NCBI GenBank assembly: GCA_007693915.1
Contig: RECS01000080.1
Coordinates: 1 to 37,110 of the forward strand
Direction: 5' to 3'
Origin: Saprospirales bacterium
Lineage (GTDB): Bacteria > Bacteroidota > Bacteroidia > Chitinophagales > Saprospiraceae
Length of the DNA stretch: 37,110 nt
The translations under genes and the position numbers were made by a program. The notes beneath the pieces are model-generated. The model was not told the origin of the DNA, made no database searches, and saw only the letters and a list, made by a program, of their open reading frames with translations. Shown here piece by piece: positions 10,401 through 16,736 of this stretch (its first letter is position 1; every line of letters starts with the position of its first letter).

Positions 10401-11145
10401 CATCATTCTCATCAGTGATAAGATAGTAATAATCATATAAATCCGGATTTGGAACATTCCCACCAAAGTCCGGGGGAATATTGAAATTTAGTCCGGGGGA
10501 TCCTTCACAAAAGGTTTGAAACAGTGGGCTAATACTTCCGCCATTCGCATTGCAAGTAATTGCTGCCAAACAACTCGGTTCACATTCAGTTCCACTATTG
10601 TCTTCAAATTCCAAACTCCATTCAAACAATGTGCCGCCTGTCACTATCAACCAATCATCCCAAATCAATGTCCAAATTCCATTTACACTTCCTGTTAAAT
10701 CTCCAAGACATGCTGTTGGACTTGATGGATAATATACTCCACTATATGACTGGCCAATTACGTTGAATTCAGTAGCGTCAAAATTTTCAGATGTACCTGG
10801 ATGTGGATCAACCGGTTCATCACAATCAACAAAACAAATATCGAAAGTATTATTTCTATTAAATTGGGCTAAAAAGCTTTGGTTAATAAGTGTAACCGTG
10901 CTTCCATTTGGAGCTTTTAAAGTAAGTTCAATTTCCCCAATTCCATCATGCAAAAAATTTAAGTGAACTGCTCTTAATCGTTGCCCATTTTGCCCTAAAA
11001 TATTATTGGTAGCACCCGAAACACTCAATTGGGAGGAATCTATACCTACGGGTGGTATATCAAATGGACAGTCGATACATTCGCAATTGGCAAATAGTTT
11101 AACAGCTAAAAATAAAAAAAATATTGAGGTAAAATTTTTCTTCAT
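4435..11145 (-). CDS. giant T9SS-secreted repeat protein with type B C-terminal domain
   Basis: A 2236-residue protein. Residues 1-19 are a signal peptide (FLAVKLFA, then NCEC). Residues of about 25-185 resemble the proprotein convertase P domain, a jelly-roll fold (for example GEIELTLKAPNGSTVTL and NGIWTLIWDDW). A long run of immunoglobulin/PKD-like modules follows, with four related units of about 265 residues from residue 726. About the last 95 residues (from YLPNVFRP, through FSIFDRWGNRV and VYVYQLIYVD) are the gliding-motility-associated type B sorting domain, which directs export through the type IX secretion system. No catalytic domain is visible, so I infer a surface adhesin or matrix protein. 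The protein is highly acidic and low in lysine, as is common for marine secreted proteins. It follows the ABC exporter gene in the same direction only by position (83-bp gap). The start has a clean signal peptide immediately after it. Confidence 0.93.
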   Translation of the reverse strand: MKKNFTSIFFLFLAVKLFANCECIDCPFDIPPVGIDSSQLSVSGATNNILGQNGQRLRAVHLNFLHDGIGEIELTLKAPNGSTVTLINQSFLAQFNRNNTFDICFVDCDEPVDPHPGTSENFDATEFNVIGQSYSGVYYPSSPTACLGDLTGSVNGIWTLIWDDWLIVTGGTLFEWSLEFEDNSGTECEPSCLAAITCNANGGSISPLFQTFCEGSPGLNFNIPPDFGGNVPNPDLYDYYYLITDENDVIIDYLTEPNLTGFSPGTYNICGVSVLIDDFSLLPAPNGLNNINDIQVGIDDELFCADLSDFCRTVIIITDDSDPQISGPDTVCVNELVTFTLEGLPTGDWTSGSVEGPFLNLEFNLPDIEVAWAPGSDIREICYSFSNVCTTGTVCKEVFIIQPPVFSISGPLEVCEGVTYFYEIDPPAPAGTSWDVTLTGGNVISVSNDGFEAEWFENGGSNFGVIVLTGGPCGDSPPNTISVELVSVDVPDLILPDELCIDDEGSVSVPFDPLVDDYFWSGNGITILSGQGTNGPVAFSVDQLGVVEVCLDIITSCGAVDPVCETINVIEPPSPEITAVDPQCEFEFTFIADIGAGSTGQWTQSGGPGGVDIISPQNSSTDVVVSESGVYIFEFTEDNGSCEGSTEIEVEILPSPEVEEGDIFCAGGEYEVELIISGGAEPYFVDGVEISGTLFLSDPINSGDPYFFIITDSNGCEAIAEGLIECPCVADAGTMSAEQINICISSGQPATGIHNGDATFDINDIGVFILHDNPGTTLGNIIEINDTGVFNFQAGIVPGQTYYISYVVGLEDNGFIDLSDPCLSVAFGQEVIFYEDPIAEIISPQEFCQGNGTLEADLSPDVTQISWTQTDGPATANILNPNLAFTQVIFDEAGIYVFELTVSNPACELVVEWELEVFANPIILDLETECLNLNEYILSVEIESSVQIVNISIPGELDGSAFTSDVLDPNQVYILTVEDENGCITEIQIDPVDCFCLNERGTMESELLSACLSSGDSITVFYNNDGVFQTGDIGMYYLHDNPGIDLGIVFATNDSPVFGFVDGMVPGQVYYVSFVIGREENGSIDETDECLKVAIGQPVVFYEDPEITVDYDDSYCGFSALLTAGLDPANEIIEWRYLSGPGNGVFSAPFSSQTVFDVDQPGQYQIEVVIENPACISVDTIEVAFNLEPIAVQLETECVASGLFIISFEIEGSGEDFSINLPGTISGNEFVSDTLEAEIQYVFTITDELGCSTEFSVDPVFCNCLSSSGTMSGDSIVICETELSIDLDFNFDADVFPGDTAVFIIHEGDGQELINPVFITNSLAFSIPDTLQRDQWYFISHVSGSQNTEGIDLDDPCLDISVGQPLFIYSVPTFELPEDRSICLQDLIVDFIGDGLYELIENSNDVNVNFVFQNDSLSIQTDAASVLVFEYTETNGLCEATDSLRIEFFEPPFVENIETTCIADQFFGSFEISGGNSPYFVNGTEIDGDFFITDTVMSETVITFEVVDNNGCSAAIVELTEDCACIARTGEFQIDELELCEGEDIELAALDLQGTIDDEDFELFFVLHDGDANDVGNILAASQGDPIEWSAGFELGRAYFITAIISTSEEGEINFDDPCIDFSVGIPVVWVSGPNVEISGSIEICLGEDLFLTVESEGPFPFNIELNSSAGDTIDVEITEANQQVNLPQNAGETIWEINAVVSECDGIFSGEFIAIVSEPLELNFFTAPLICNNALFGSILDLNELIIGGTIDGTWIFDGEEVLDGVIDFDGFDPGQYEFFFSTEGFEDPCPGNNWLVLIDVIGCDCPPVSLPTALRICSDFDPIPLMDISGEAVEGVWTLNNPNSNNPVPVIEDGFLITDLAVSGVFELIFTVTDSLPEECTSEYTVILEIEEFRSAGEVIGSPVELCESESNEVNLFDYLTGFSEGGVWLDENREIIGGIVDLSDSDLPLNTFYYLVEGEGLCSSDEVEVNIALLSAPEYEIITINPTCAGENNGSIIVENLDSENPITIAFLDGNAVTADDLTLLSAGTYTLQLVGANGCSGVVEVIEIIDPPQYNLSLGDDLELDFLETTTIEFTTDIPDSLVSSIFWSDDSGIIAENTPQITFVAETETTISVLLISVDNCILEDELRIFLGEKDIYLPNVFRPASDIEANARFGPLGTQSIEQINQFSIFDRWGNRVHEVKDLAPDHPAVFWDGRIDGQNAHEAVYVYQLIYVDFRGATIVKAGDFVLLR
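5734..8970 (-). repeat. four internal protein repeats of about 265 residues
   Basis: Within the giant protein a CxC anchor recurs at residues 726, 994, 1262 and 1523, and a diverged fifth anchor at 1805, giving spacings of 268, 268, 261 and 282. Each full unit has the anchor followed by GTM or a similar tripeptide, a short acidic stretch, a FILHDG/NPG-like segment, a PGQ-YYIS-like segment, an aspartate-rich DPCL segment and GQPVxFY, then a stretch of Ig-like sequence up to the next anchor. The first two units are the most alike; the third and fourth are more diverged. The arrangement indicates old tandem duplication rather than recent slippage. Confidence 0.85.
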
Positions 11146-11592
11146 TCAATTTCATTTATTGTATAATAGACCTTTTAACTGAAAAAGGTTGCCTGAAGCT
11201 CTCGTTTTTTTTGAATTTTAAAGAATGTGATTCTAAGAAAATTTGCTTTAATCAAGTCTCAAATTAATATTATTGTAACAATATTTTGGTTTAAACCGAA
11301 TTATTCACAAAACTTCTACTGCAAAGCCAGACTGTTGGCTATAATTTAAAATGCTCGAAATTTGTTATCCTCAAAATTGGGCTACAATTCCTTCGGATAA
11401 AAATTTCTGCGCTTCCCAATTCTATTGACATTTTTGCTTTTCGAAACGAAATTTCATGAATAATCCGGTTTAAGTATACAAGTAGAAGTCTAGTACAAAC
11501 AGCTTCTTATTGATCATTAATCTCGACTTTTTTGAAAAAGTCAATTAACTGCTGTCTAAAATTGTTCGCACCCTAGGTTTTGGCTAAAACCC
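11146..11592. other. intergenic region between the giant gene and radC
   Basis: About 450 bases of AT-rich sequence upstream of the giant minus-strand gene and downstream of radC. There is a near-palindrome around 11263-11286 centred on ATTGTAACAAT that could be a protein-binding site, but no promoter box matching TAnnTTTG was found near it. No small ORF, tRNA or terminator with a clear T-run is evident. Confidence 0.4.
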
Positions 11593-12309
11593 TTATAACA
11601 CACCCTCATCCATAAAGCTGTAATAGCCTGTCGATGAGATAATAAGGTGGTCGAGTATATTAACATCCAATACTTTTCCGGCTTGTTTTAATTTTTGGGT
11701 GAGGCTGCGGTCAGCATGACTTGGTGAGAGATTGCCTGAGGGGTGGTTGTGTGCGAGAATTACACCACTGCTTTTTAAATGGATAGCCGGTTGAAAAACG
11801 AGACGTGGATCGACCACTGTACCACTTACGCCCCCGCGACTGATCATCTGTATTTTTAGAACTCTGCCTGCCCGGTTGAGATAGATTGCCCAAAATTCCT
11901 CCACATCCAGATCTGCTATATGGGGACTGATAAGGTTCCAGGCCTCTCTGCTTGATGAGATGAGCGGCTTTATTTTTGATTCGGTTTCTTTTCGACGACG
12001 TCCAAGTTCAATAGCAGCTGCAATAGTTACTGCTTTGGCAGGACCGACACCTTTGAATTTTTTCAAATCCTCAATATTATAGCGTCCCAATTCATTGAGG
12101 TTGTTCTCACAACTGCTCAATATGGTTTTAGCAAGTGCGAGTGCCGATTGATTCTTTGAGCCGGAGCCTAATAATATAGCCATGAGCTCTGCATTAGTTA
12201 AGGCTCTGACTCCTTGATAAAGTAATTTTTCCCTTGGACGATCTTCCGCGGCCCAAGACTTGATGGTAGATGAATTATTGGTTTTATTATTGAAAGTAAG
12301 GCTTTCCAT
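11593..12309 (-). CDS. radC: RadC/JAB1-MPN family DNA repair-like protein
   Basis: A 238-residue protein with the standard RadC layout. A helix-hairpin-helix DNA-binding segment lies at about residues 83-98 (FKGVGPAKAVTIAAA), and the JAMM metal-binding motif HNHPSGNLSPSHAD ends at residue 200, with His187, His189 and Asp200 as the predicted zinc ligands. Length and motif spacing are normal for the chromosomal family. Despite its name the role in repair has been questioned; family members in mobile elements and competence contexts suggest DNA processing. It is followed, in reading direction, by the long intergenic region before the giant gene, and the minus-strand SSB gene lies 378 bp upstream, so no operon is evident. 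The start at 12309 fits the family N-terminus. Confidence 0.93.
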   Translation of the reverse strand: MESLTFNNKTNNSSTIKSWAAEDRPREKLLYQGVRALTNAELMAILLGSGSKNQSALALAKTILSSCENNLNELGRYNIEDLKKFKGVGPAKAVTIAAAIELGRRRKETESKIKPLISSSREAWNLISPHIADLDVEEFWAIYLNRAGRVLKIQMISRGGVSGTVVDPRLVFQPAIHLKSSGVILAHNHPSGNLSPSHADRSLTQKLKQAGKVLDVNILDHLIISSTGYYSFMDEGVL

Positions 12310-12687
12310 AGGTTTATCGGAAGTTGAAGTAAAGTGAAAAAATCCGGTTCTACCACTTAAAAGATAAGCAGCAGATCCAAATATTTAATTATCCTCCCCT
12401 CAGTCTCTAAATATGAGCCCTATAACAGACTATAAAATCGGTCATTATTTGCTATTAACGAAACTAAAAGTCCCGTAAAAGAAAATTATCTTTATAAGTC
12501 AACAGACTTAAAATATTGGAAATAGAAAGAGGAAAAATTTAAAAAAAATTGGGAAAGGAAATCTGAAACTGCCAAGGGTACTCTACTAAAAGTGGGTAAG
12601 GCCTTGTTTGGATCGGTGTTAACCGAACCGGTCATCTGTCAACACAGATACAGTTCGTCATTCCTTTCCCCGGATCGTCAAGATGGA
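12310..12687. other. intergenic region between radC and the SSB gene
   Basis: No gene is recognised. Small dyads are present just downstream of the SSB stop codon on its own strand, including ATCTGT/ACAGAT with a four-base loop (12631-12646). None is followed by a convincing T-run on the minus strand, so a factor-independent terminator cannot be claimed. The centre of the region is plain AT-rich sequence. Confidence 0.4.
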
Positions 12688-13041
12688 TTAAACTGCGACC
12701 TTCTCGTTTACCGGTGATAAGTTGAGGAACTGATCTGCCTGCACCTCAACTACATAGCGGGTATTCCCACTTTTGTCCTCATAGTCGCGTCTTACCATTT
12801 TTCCGGTTAGTGCAACCTTAGAACCTTTTCTCAATAGTTGATTCATCAGTTCAGCGGTTTTTCCCCAGGCTACAACTCTGTGCCAACTGGTGTTGGTTTG
12901 TTTGTTTCCTGCCTTGTCCTTGTAGTATTCATTCACGGCAACGTTGATTTTACAGAGGTTGTTTCCGTTGTCGAATGTGATGAATTCTGGATCCTGACCT
13001 AAATGTCCGATCAATTGTACATGATTACTTAAATGTGTCAT
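12688..13041 (-). CDS. ssb: short single-stranded DNA-binding protein lacking the acidic tip
   Basis: A 117-residue protein consisting almost only of the OB fold: VQLIGHLGQDPE at the start, WHRVVAWGKTAE in the middle, KVALTGKMVRRDYEDKSGN near the end, all typical of bacterial SSB. Housekeeping SSBs continue with a flexible linker and an acidic tip (DDDIPF-like) that recruits partner proteins. This one ends in LNLSPVNEKVAV directly after the fold. I infer an accessory paralogue used in recombination, natural transformation or an element, rather than the replication SSB, which would lie elsewhere in the genome. It stands divergently from the small gene at 13220, with paired palindromes in the intergenic space that may control one or both genes. 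Confidence 0.9.
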   Translation of the reverse strand: MTHLSNHVQLIGHLGQDPEFITFDNGNNLCKINVAVNEYYKDKAGNKQTNTSWHRVVAWGKTAELMNQLLRKGSKVALTGKMVRRDYEDKSGNTRYVVEVQADQFLNLSPVNEKVAV

Positions 13042-13119
13042 AACGTAAAAGTTTTAATTAAAAAATGATTATTAATACGACACAAAGATGAGATCAACTG
13101 ATTCGATTAACCGTAGAAT

Positions 13120-13147
13120 AAACGTTTGTATCCGTTTGTAAACGTTT
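13120..13147. promoter_or_regulatory. paired AAACGTTT palindromes, candidate operator
   Basis: Two perfect 8-bp palindromes AAACGTTT lie at 13120-13127 and 13140-13147, exactly 20 bp apart (about two helical turns), with a third half-related CCGTTTGTA between them. They sit in the divergent interval between the SSB gene and the small gene at 13220. The second copy in context (TGTAAACGTTTAGC) resembles LacI-family operators such as catabolite-responsive elements and PurR boxes. The identity of the regulator is inference only; no regulator gene lies nearby. Confidence 0.45.
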
Positions 13148-13219
13148 AGCAGAATTCATCCAACGATCTAAACAATTATAAGGATTTGGTTATTAGTGTA
13201 TTAAACAATAAGCATAAAG

Positions 13220-13531
13220 ATGATCACAGAATTCGAAAGTTTAGTAGATGCACTAAGGCACTTAAAACAAAAGGGGTATACGATTGATTTGCAGATTACC
13301 GGTGATCATTTGAAATGCACCACATCCGGGACTAGACTCGATCCTGAGGATTGCACAGTTGACCATGTATATCGGTTTGAGCGCAAATCTAATCCGGCAG
13401 ACTCTTCAGTGCTTTATGCTATTTCCGCTGATTCGAAAGACATCAAAGGAGTACTAGTAAGTGCATATGGAGCCTATTCAGAGCCCATGAAGGAAAAAAT
13501 GATCAATTTGCTGAAAATGGATCACCACTAA
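13220..13531 (+). CDS. small conserved Bacteroidota protein of unknown function
   Basis: A 103-residue soluble protein without signal peptide or membrane segment. The pattern, LVDALRHLKQKGYTIDLQI near the start, then LDPEDCTVDHVYRFE and VLYAISADSKDIKGVLVSAYG, matches a small family that I know from many Bacteroidota genomes. Records there often carry the name phosphoribosylpyrophosphate synthetase, but the protein is a third of the length of that enzyme and has no PRPP-binding motif, so the name is almost certainly a propagated error. It has two cysteines with no metal-binding arrangement. It is transcribed away from the SSB gene and probably shares the palindromic control region at 13120-13147. 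Confidence 0.8.
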   Translation: MITEFESLVDALRHLKQKGYTIDLQITGDHLKCTTSGTRLDPEDCTVDHVYRFERKSNPADSSVLYAISADSKDIKGVLVSAYGAYSEPMKEKMINLLKMDHH

Positions 13532-13554
13532 TTTAGAAAGTGGGAATTTTGATG

Positions 13555-13734
13555 AGTCAACTCCAAAATTTATATTTGGAGGACTGAAACAGCCCTAGCC
13601 TGCTCTTGTCAAATTATAAATAGAACAAGGCAAGCGTTTCCCAATGCATTTATGGGAGTTGAAACAGCCATTGGCGATTTACAACTTTATTAAGAATTAG
13701 TCCCCTAGACAAATATCCCAATTGGAATTAAAGC
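13555..13734. repeat. three hairpin units, two ending in TGAAACAGCC
   Basis: Three related segments occur at about 75- and 69-bp intervals. Each has a short dyad, then a purine-rich end: CTCCAAA/TTTGGAG followed by ACTGAAACAGCC (to 13594), TCCCA/TGGGA followed by GTTGAAACAGCC (to 13669), and CCAATTGG followed by ATTAAAGCAACC (to 13738). The ten bases TGAAACAGCC are identical in the first two. The last copy abuts the 3' end of the next gene. The nature of the units is unknown; see the rejected CRISPR reading. Confidence 0.35.
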
Positions 13735-13741
13735 AACCATT

Positions 13742-14887
13742 CTACAAGGCATCCAGTGCATTAGAGAGGTCAGCAATCAGGTCATCCGAATTTTCTACAC
13801 CTACACTCAATCTGATCAAGGAGTCTGTAAGGCCGGATTTAAGACGCTCTTCTTTTGGGATCGATCCATGCGTCATAGATGCAGGGTGTCCGATCAAACT
13901 TTCTACTCCACCGAGGGATTCAGCCAAAATGAAGAAATGAGTTTTTTCCAATACCTTATTACAGTCTCTATTGTGATCACCTCCTAAATCAAAGGAAACC
14001 ATTCCTCCAAAGTGTTTCATCTGTTTTTTTGCTATTTCATGACCGGGATGATCAGAGAAGCCTGGATAGTATACTTTCTCCACCTTTGGATGATTTTTCA
14101 GGAATTTAGCAACTTTTTCAGCATTTTCGCAAGCCCGTTGAACTCTTAAATGAAGTGTTTTTATCCCCCTTAAAATTAAAAAGCAATCTAGCGGCCCGGG
14201 AACAGCTCCAGATGCATTTTGCATAAATTTAAGAGACTCATAGTCTTCTTTTCCCTTACAAACTATAGCTCCATGGATTACATCAGAGTGACCACCCAGA
14301 TATTTTGTAGCGGAATGCAAAACCATGTCAGCACCTAAATTCAATGGCTGTTGCAAATATGGAGTAGCGAAGGTATTGTCAACGACCACTTTTACACCTG
14401 CTTCTTTTCCAATCTTACAAATCTCCTCAATATCTACCACTTGAAGCATAGGGTTGGTGGGCGTTTCCACCCAAATAAGTTTTGTGTTTTCATTGATATT
14501 GTCCCTTACATTTTCAGGATTTCTCATATCAACAAAATTGGATTGAATGCCCATTTTTTGATAAATAGCTCTCAATAACCTGTAAGAACCTCCATATAAA
14601 TCATTGGTGGAGAGAACTTCATCTCCTGACTTAAGCGTCTTTATAATTGCATCCATTGCAGCCAATCCACTTCCAAAACAAATCCCACCATAACCATTTT
14701 CCAAAGCAGCCAAGTTGTTTTCAAGAGCATCTCTTGTCGGATTCTGGGTACGTGCATATTCATACCCTTTGTGCACATTAGGTGCATCTTGCTTATAGGT
14801 AGAAGTTTGATAAATAGGAGTCATCACTGCTCCCGTTTGTGGATCAGGCTCAATACCTGCATGGATTACTTTTGTCTCAAATTTCAT
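13742..14887 (-). CDS. cystathionine gamma-synthase/gamma-lyase family enzyme
   Basis: A 381-residue cytoplasmic PLP enzyme of the Cys/Met metabolism family. The lysine that forms the Schiff base is Lys195 in [12 protein letters not shown], Asp170 in [15 protein letters not shown] pairs with the cofactor nitrogen, and [15 protein letters not shown] (about 42-56) holds the tyrosine and arginine that bind the phosphate. Length and motifs fit both cystathionine gamma-synthase (methionine synthesis) and gamma-lyase (reverse transsulfuration), which cannot be separated by eye, so no symbol is given. The gene is monocistronic here, with its own promoter (14908-14940) and a divergent neighbour at 15119. 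Start chosen at 14887, which gives the usual [12 protein letters not shown]-terminus. Confidence 0.93.
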   Translation of the reverse strand: MKFETKVIHAGIEPDPQTGAVMTPIYQTSTYKQDAPNVHKGYEYARTQNPTRDALENNLAALENGYGGICFGSGLAAMDAIIKTLKSGDEVLSTNDLYGGSYRLLRAIYQKMGIQSNFVDMRNPENVRDNINENTKLIWVETPTNPMLQVVDIEEICKIGKEAGVKVVVDNTFATPYLQQPLNLGADMVLHSATKYLGGHSDVIHGAIVCKGKEDYESLKFMQNASGAVPGPLDCFLILRGIKTLHLRVQRACENAEKVAKFLKNHPKVEKVYYPGFSDHPGHEIAKKQMKHFGGMVSFDLGGDHNRDCNKVLEKTHFFILAESLGGVESLIGHPASMTHGSIPKEERLKSGLTDSLIRLSVGVENSDDLIADLSNALDAL

Positions 14888-14907
14888 TTATTTCCTTTTT
14901 TATTCTA

Positions 14908-14940
14908 CAAAGATAAAACATTAGTTCATCAAAGGTTCAA
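14908..14940 (-). promoter_or_regulatory. Bacteroidota promoter for the PLP enzyme gene
   Basis: On the minus strand TATCTTTG (14908-14915) matches the Bacteroidota -7 consensus TAnnTTTG exactly, and TTG at 14938-14940 lies 22 bp upstream as a -33 element. The box is about 20 bp before the start codon at 14887, so the leader would be short. Confidence 0.6.
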
Positions 14941-15085
14941 GTGCAAGAAATGTGCCGTAATAGTTAAAGGGTTTAAATTAAAAAAAACAAGCAGGGAAAA
15001 TGGGCTTTAAATACAGCCGTTTCGTTTTTCTATATTGTTATGGTAAAAAAAGCTCAACTCAACTCACTAACCCAAGCCTTTTTAA

Positions 15086-15093
15086 TATCTTTG
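15086..15093 (+). promoter_or_regulatory. -7 promoter box TATCTTTG for the gene at 15119
   Basis: TATCTTTG matches TAnnTTTG exactly and lies 25 bp before the start codon. No clear TTTG -33 element stands at the proper distance, so the call rests on the -7 box and its position. Confidence 0.5.
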
Positions 15094-15118
15094 TAAGTCA
15101 TCTTAAAAAACATTTATC

Positions 15119-15808
15119 ATGAAACACTTATTCACAGCAATTTTTCTTTTTTCGTTAATCTTACCTCTTCAGGCACAGGATGTGTGCAATCAGTATTTTC
15201 CTTTCGAGCACTTTCGTTCAATGACATTTGGGTCATATGATTCAAGAGATCGCTACGAGGGTTCTCAAACATGGGAAGTTCAGGAATTAAAAGAAGAGAA
15301 TGGGGAAAAAATAGCTACCGTTCATCTCATTATCAGAGAAGCTGACGGCAGAAGGCTGATGGAGAATCAATTTACAGCCCGTTGTTCAGATGGAACGTAT
15401 TTTATTAACATGGAGGGGGCTCACCTCAATGAGTTTTCAGCCAGCATGACTGATGGTATTGACATAGAAATAGAGGGTGATGACATATCATTACCCAATC
15501 AAATTAATGAAGGCACCAATCTACCGGATGCACGAATGGATATCACAATTAAGGGAATAATTACTATCAATGCCAGTATGCACATTTTTAACAGAGAGGT
15601 AAAGGGCAAAACAACGCTTTCTACCCCTGTAGGGGAGTTGGATACATGGGAAATTACCTATGACACCACCGTTCGGGCAGGATTATCAGTAAGAGGGAGC
15701 GTCAAAGAGTATGTTGCTGAAAAATACGGAACTGTCCGCACTGAAAATTTCAACAGACGGGGCAGGTTGCAATCCTACTCCGTATTGGAGGAAGCAGTGA
15801 GTTGGTAG
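15119..15808 (+). CDS. secreted TapB/DUF3108-like protein
   Basis: A 229-residue protein with a signal peptide (residues 1-20, ending LPLQAQ). The mature part starts with CNQYFPFEHFRSMTFGSYDSRDRYEGS and includes FNREVKGKTTLSTPVGELDTWEI, a pattern that I know from a family of Bacteroidota secreted proteins annotated as TapB family or DUF3108-like. Two cysteines (in DVCNQYF and in ARCSDGT) may form a disulfide. These proteins are predicted beta-rich and periplasmic or outer-membrane associated; no enzymatic function is established. It is divergent from the PLP enzyme gene, has its own -7 box and is separated from TerC by about 140 bp with another candidate box, so it is probably monocistronic. 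Confidence 0.75.
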   Translation: MKHLFTAIFLFSLILPLQAQDVCNQYFPFEHFRSMTFGSYDSRDRYEGSQTWEVQELKEENGEKIATVHLIIREADGRRLMENQFTARCSDGTYFINMEGAHLNEFSASMTDGIDIEIEGDDISLPNQINEGTNLPDARMDITIKGIITINASMHIFNREVKGKTTLSTPVGELDTWEITYDTTVRAGLSVRGSVKEYVAEKYGTVRTENFNRRGRLQSYSVLEEAVSW

Positions 15809-15919
15809 TTAATTTGCTGCGCTCGATTATTGTTTCGAGATACAATTTAGAAAAGAGGTCTACCTATTGAATTATTTTTCTTTTTGATTAAAACTATTCC
15901 ATTTTGAATAGATGCTGAC

Positions 15920-15927
15920 TATTTTTG
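15920..15927 (+). promoter_or_regulatory. -7 promoter box TATTTTTG upstream of terC
   Basis: An exact TAnnTTTG match 23 bp before the TerC start codon. The nearest TTTG upstream (15883-15886) is too far for a standard -33 element, so support is moderate. Confidence 0.45.
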
Positions 15928-15950
15928 CTCTCTAATATTAACCGCGCTGC

Positions 15951-16736
15951 ATGCTGGAAGTCTTACAGGGAGATATTTTTCTTACGCTGATTGCCATTAT
16001 CCTGGTGGAATTGATCCTGGGCATGGATAATCTCGTGGTTCTGTTCAGCCTCTTCAAAAAGAAAAAGGTGGCCAATAAGTTACTGGCTATAGGTATTGGT
16101 TTTTTCTTTTCAGCTATTCTTCGTATTCTGATTCTGGGTACTGCATTGACTCTATTGGAAAAAACCTTTCACCTTTTCAGTATATCCATACCGGGACTTT
16201 CCTCCGAAGTGGGAAGCAGAGGTTTGGTATTTGCCATAGCAGGTAGTTATTTAATCTTACATGCCATATTGGAAATCAGAGATTATTTCAGTGAAAAAGA
16301 TTTGAAAACCTCTAAGGGACTGCTGCTCTCCAATTGGTCATGGCCCTATCTCATCATGTGGATTGCCGCTATCGATCTGGTTTTTTCCTATGATTCACTT
16401 TTGGGAGTTTTGGCAGTGTCCAGAGATTTTTATTTATTGGCAATCGGTCTTATTATATCCAGAACAATTATGCTTTTTTTCTTCGTAAAAATCTACCGAT
16501 TTATCAAAAGTCATCCCGAATTGATGGTTGTCATGTTTATATTTCTGGCTATGGTAGGACTTGGATTGGCACTGGAAGGACTAGAAGATATGGAGACTAG
16601 AATTGCAGGCTTAAACATCAGGAGTTTTCCCGTTAGCTGGCTTTATAGTATCTTCGCAATTGGTGTAATATACTCCTGGTGGCATGCCAGAAATAAAAAA
16701 AGAAAGAATCAGCTTGAAATCTCCAAAAATGATTAA
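15951..16736 (+). CDS. TerC-family integral membrane protein
   Basis: A 261-residue membrane protein with about seven helices. The N-terminal motif ELILGMDNLVVLFSLF and the mid-protein AAIDLVFSYDSLLGVLAVS carry the conserved acidic residues of the TerC family within membrane segments. The family is linked to tellurite resistance and, by later work, to manganese or other metal export and to metallation of secreted proteins. The nearby ApbE and copper-protein genes fit a theme of periplasmic metal and redox protein assembly. Its last codons overlap the start of the ApbE gene, which indicates translational coupling. Start at 15951 gives the usual short N-terminus before helix 1. Confidence 0.9.
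   Translation: MLEVLQGDIFLTLIAIILVELILGMDNLVVLFSLFKKKKVANKLLAIGIGFFFSAILRILILGTALTLLEKTFHLFSISIPGLSSEVGSRGLVFAIAGSYLILHAILEIRDYFSEKDLKTSKGLLLSNWSWPYLIMWIAAIDLVFSYDSLLGVLAVSRDFYLLAIGLIISRTIMLFFFVKIYRFIKSHPELMVVMFIFLAMVGLGLALEGLEDMETRIAGLNIRSFPVSWLYSIFAIGVIYSWWHARNKKRKNQLEISKND

Noticed and set aside
13555-13738. CRISPR array, because of GTTGAAAC-like ends at about 70-bp steps
   Set aside because: The presumed repeats share only about ten bases at their ends, the dyad arms differ, spacings are unequal (75 and 69) and no cas gene is present.
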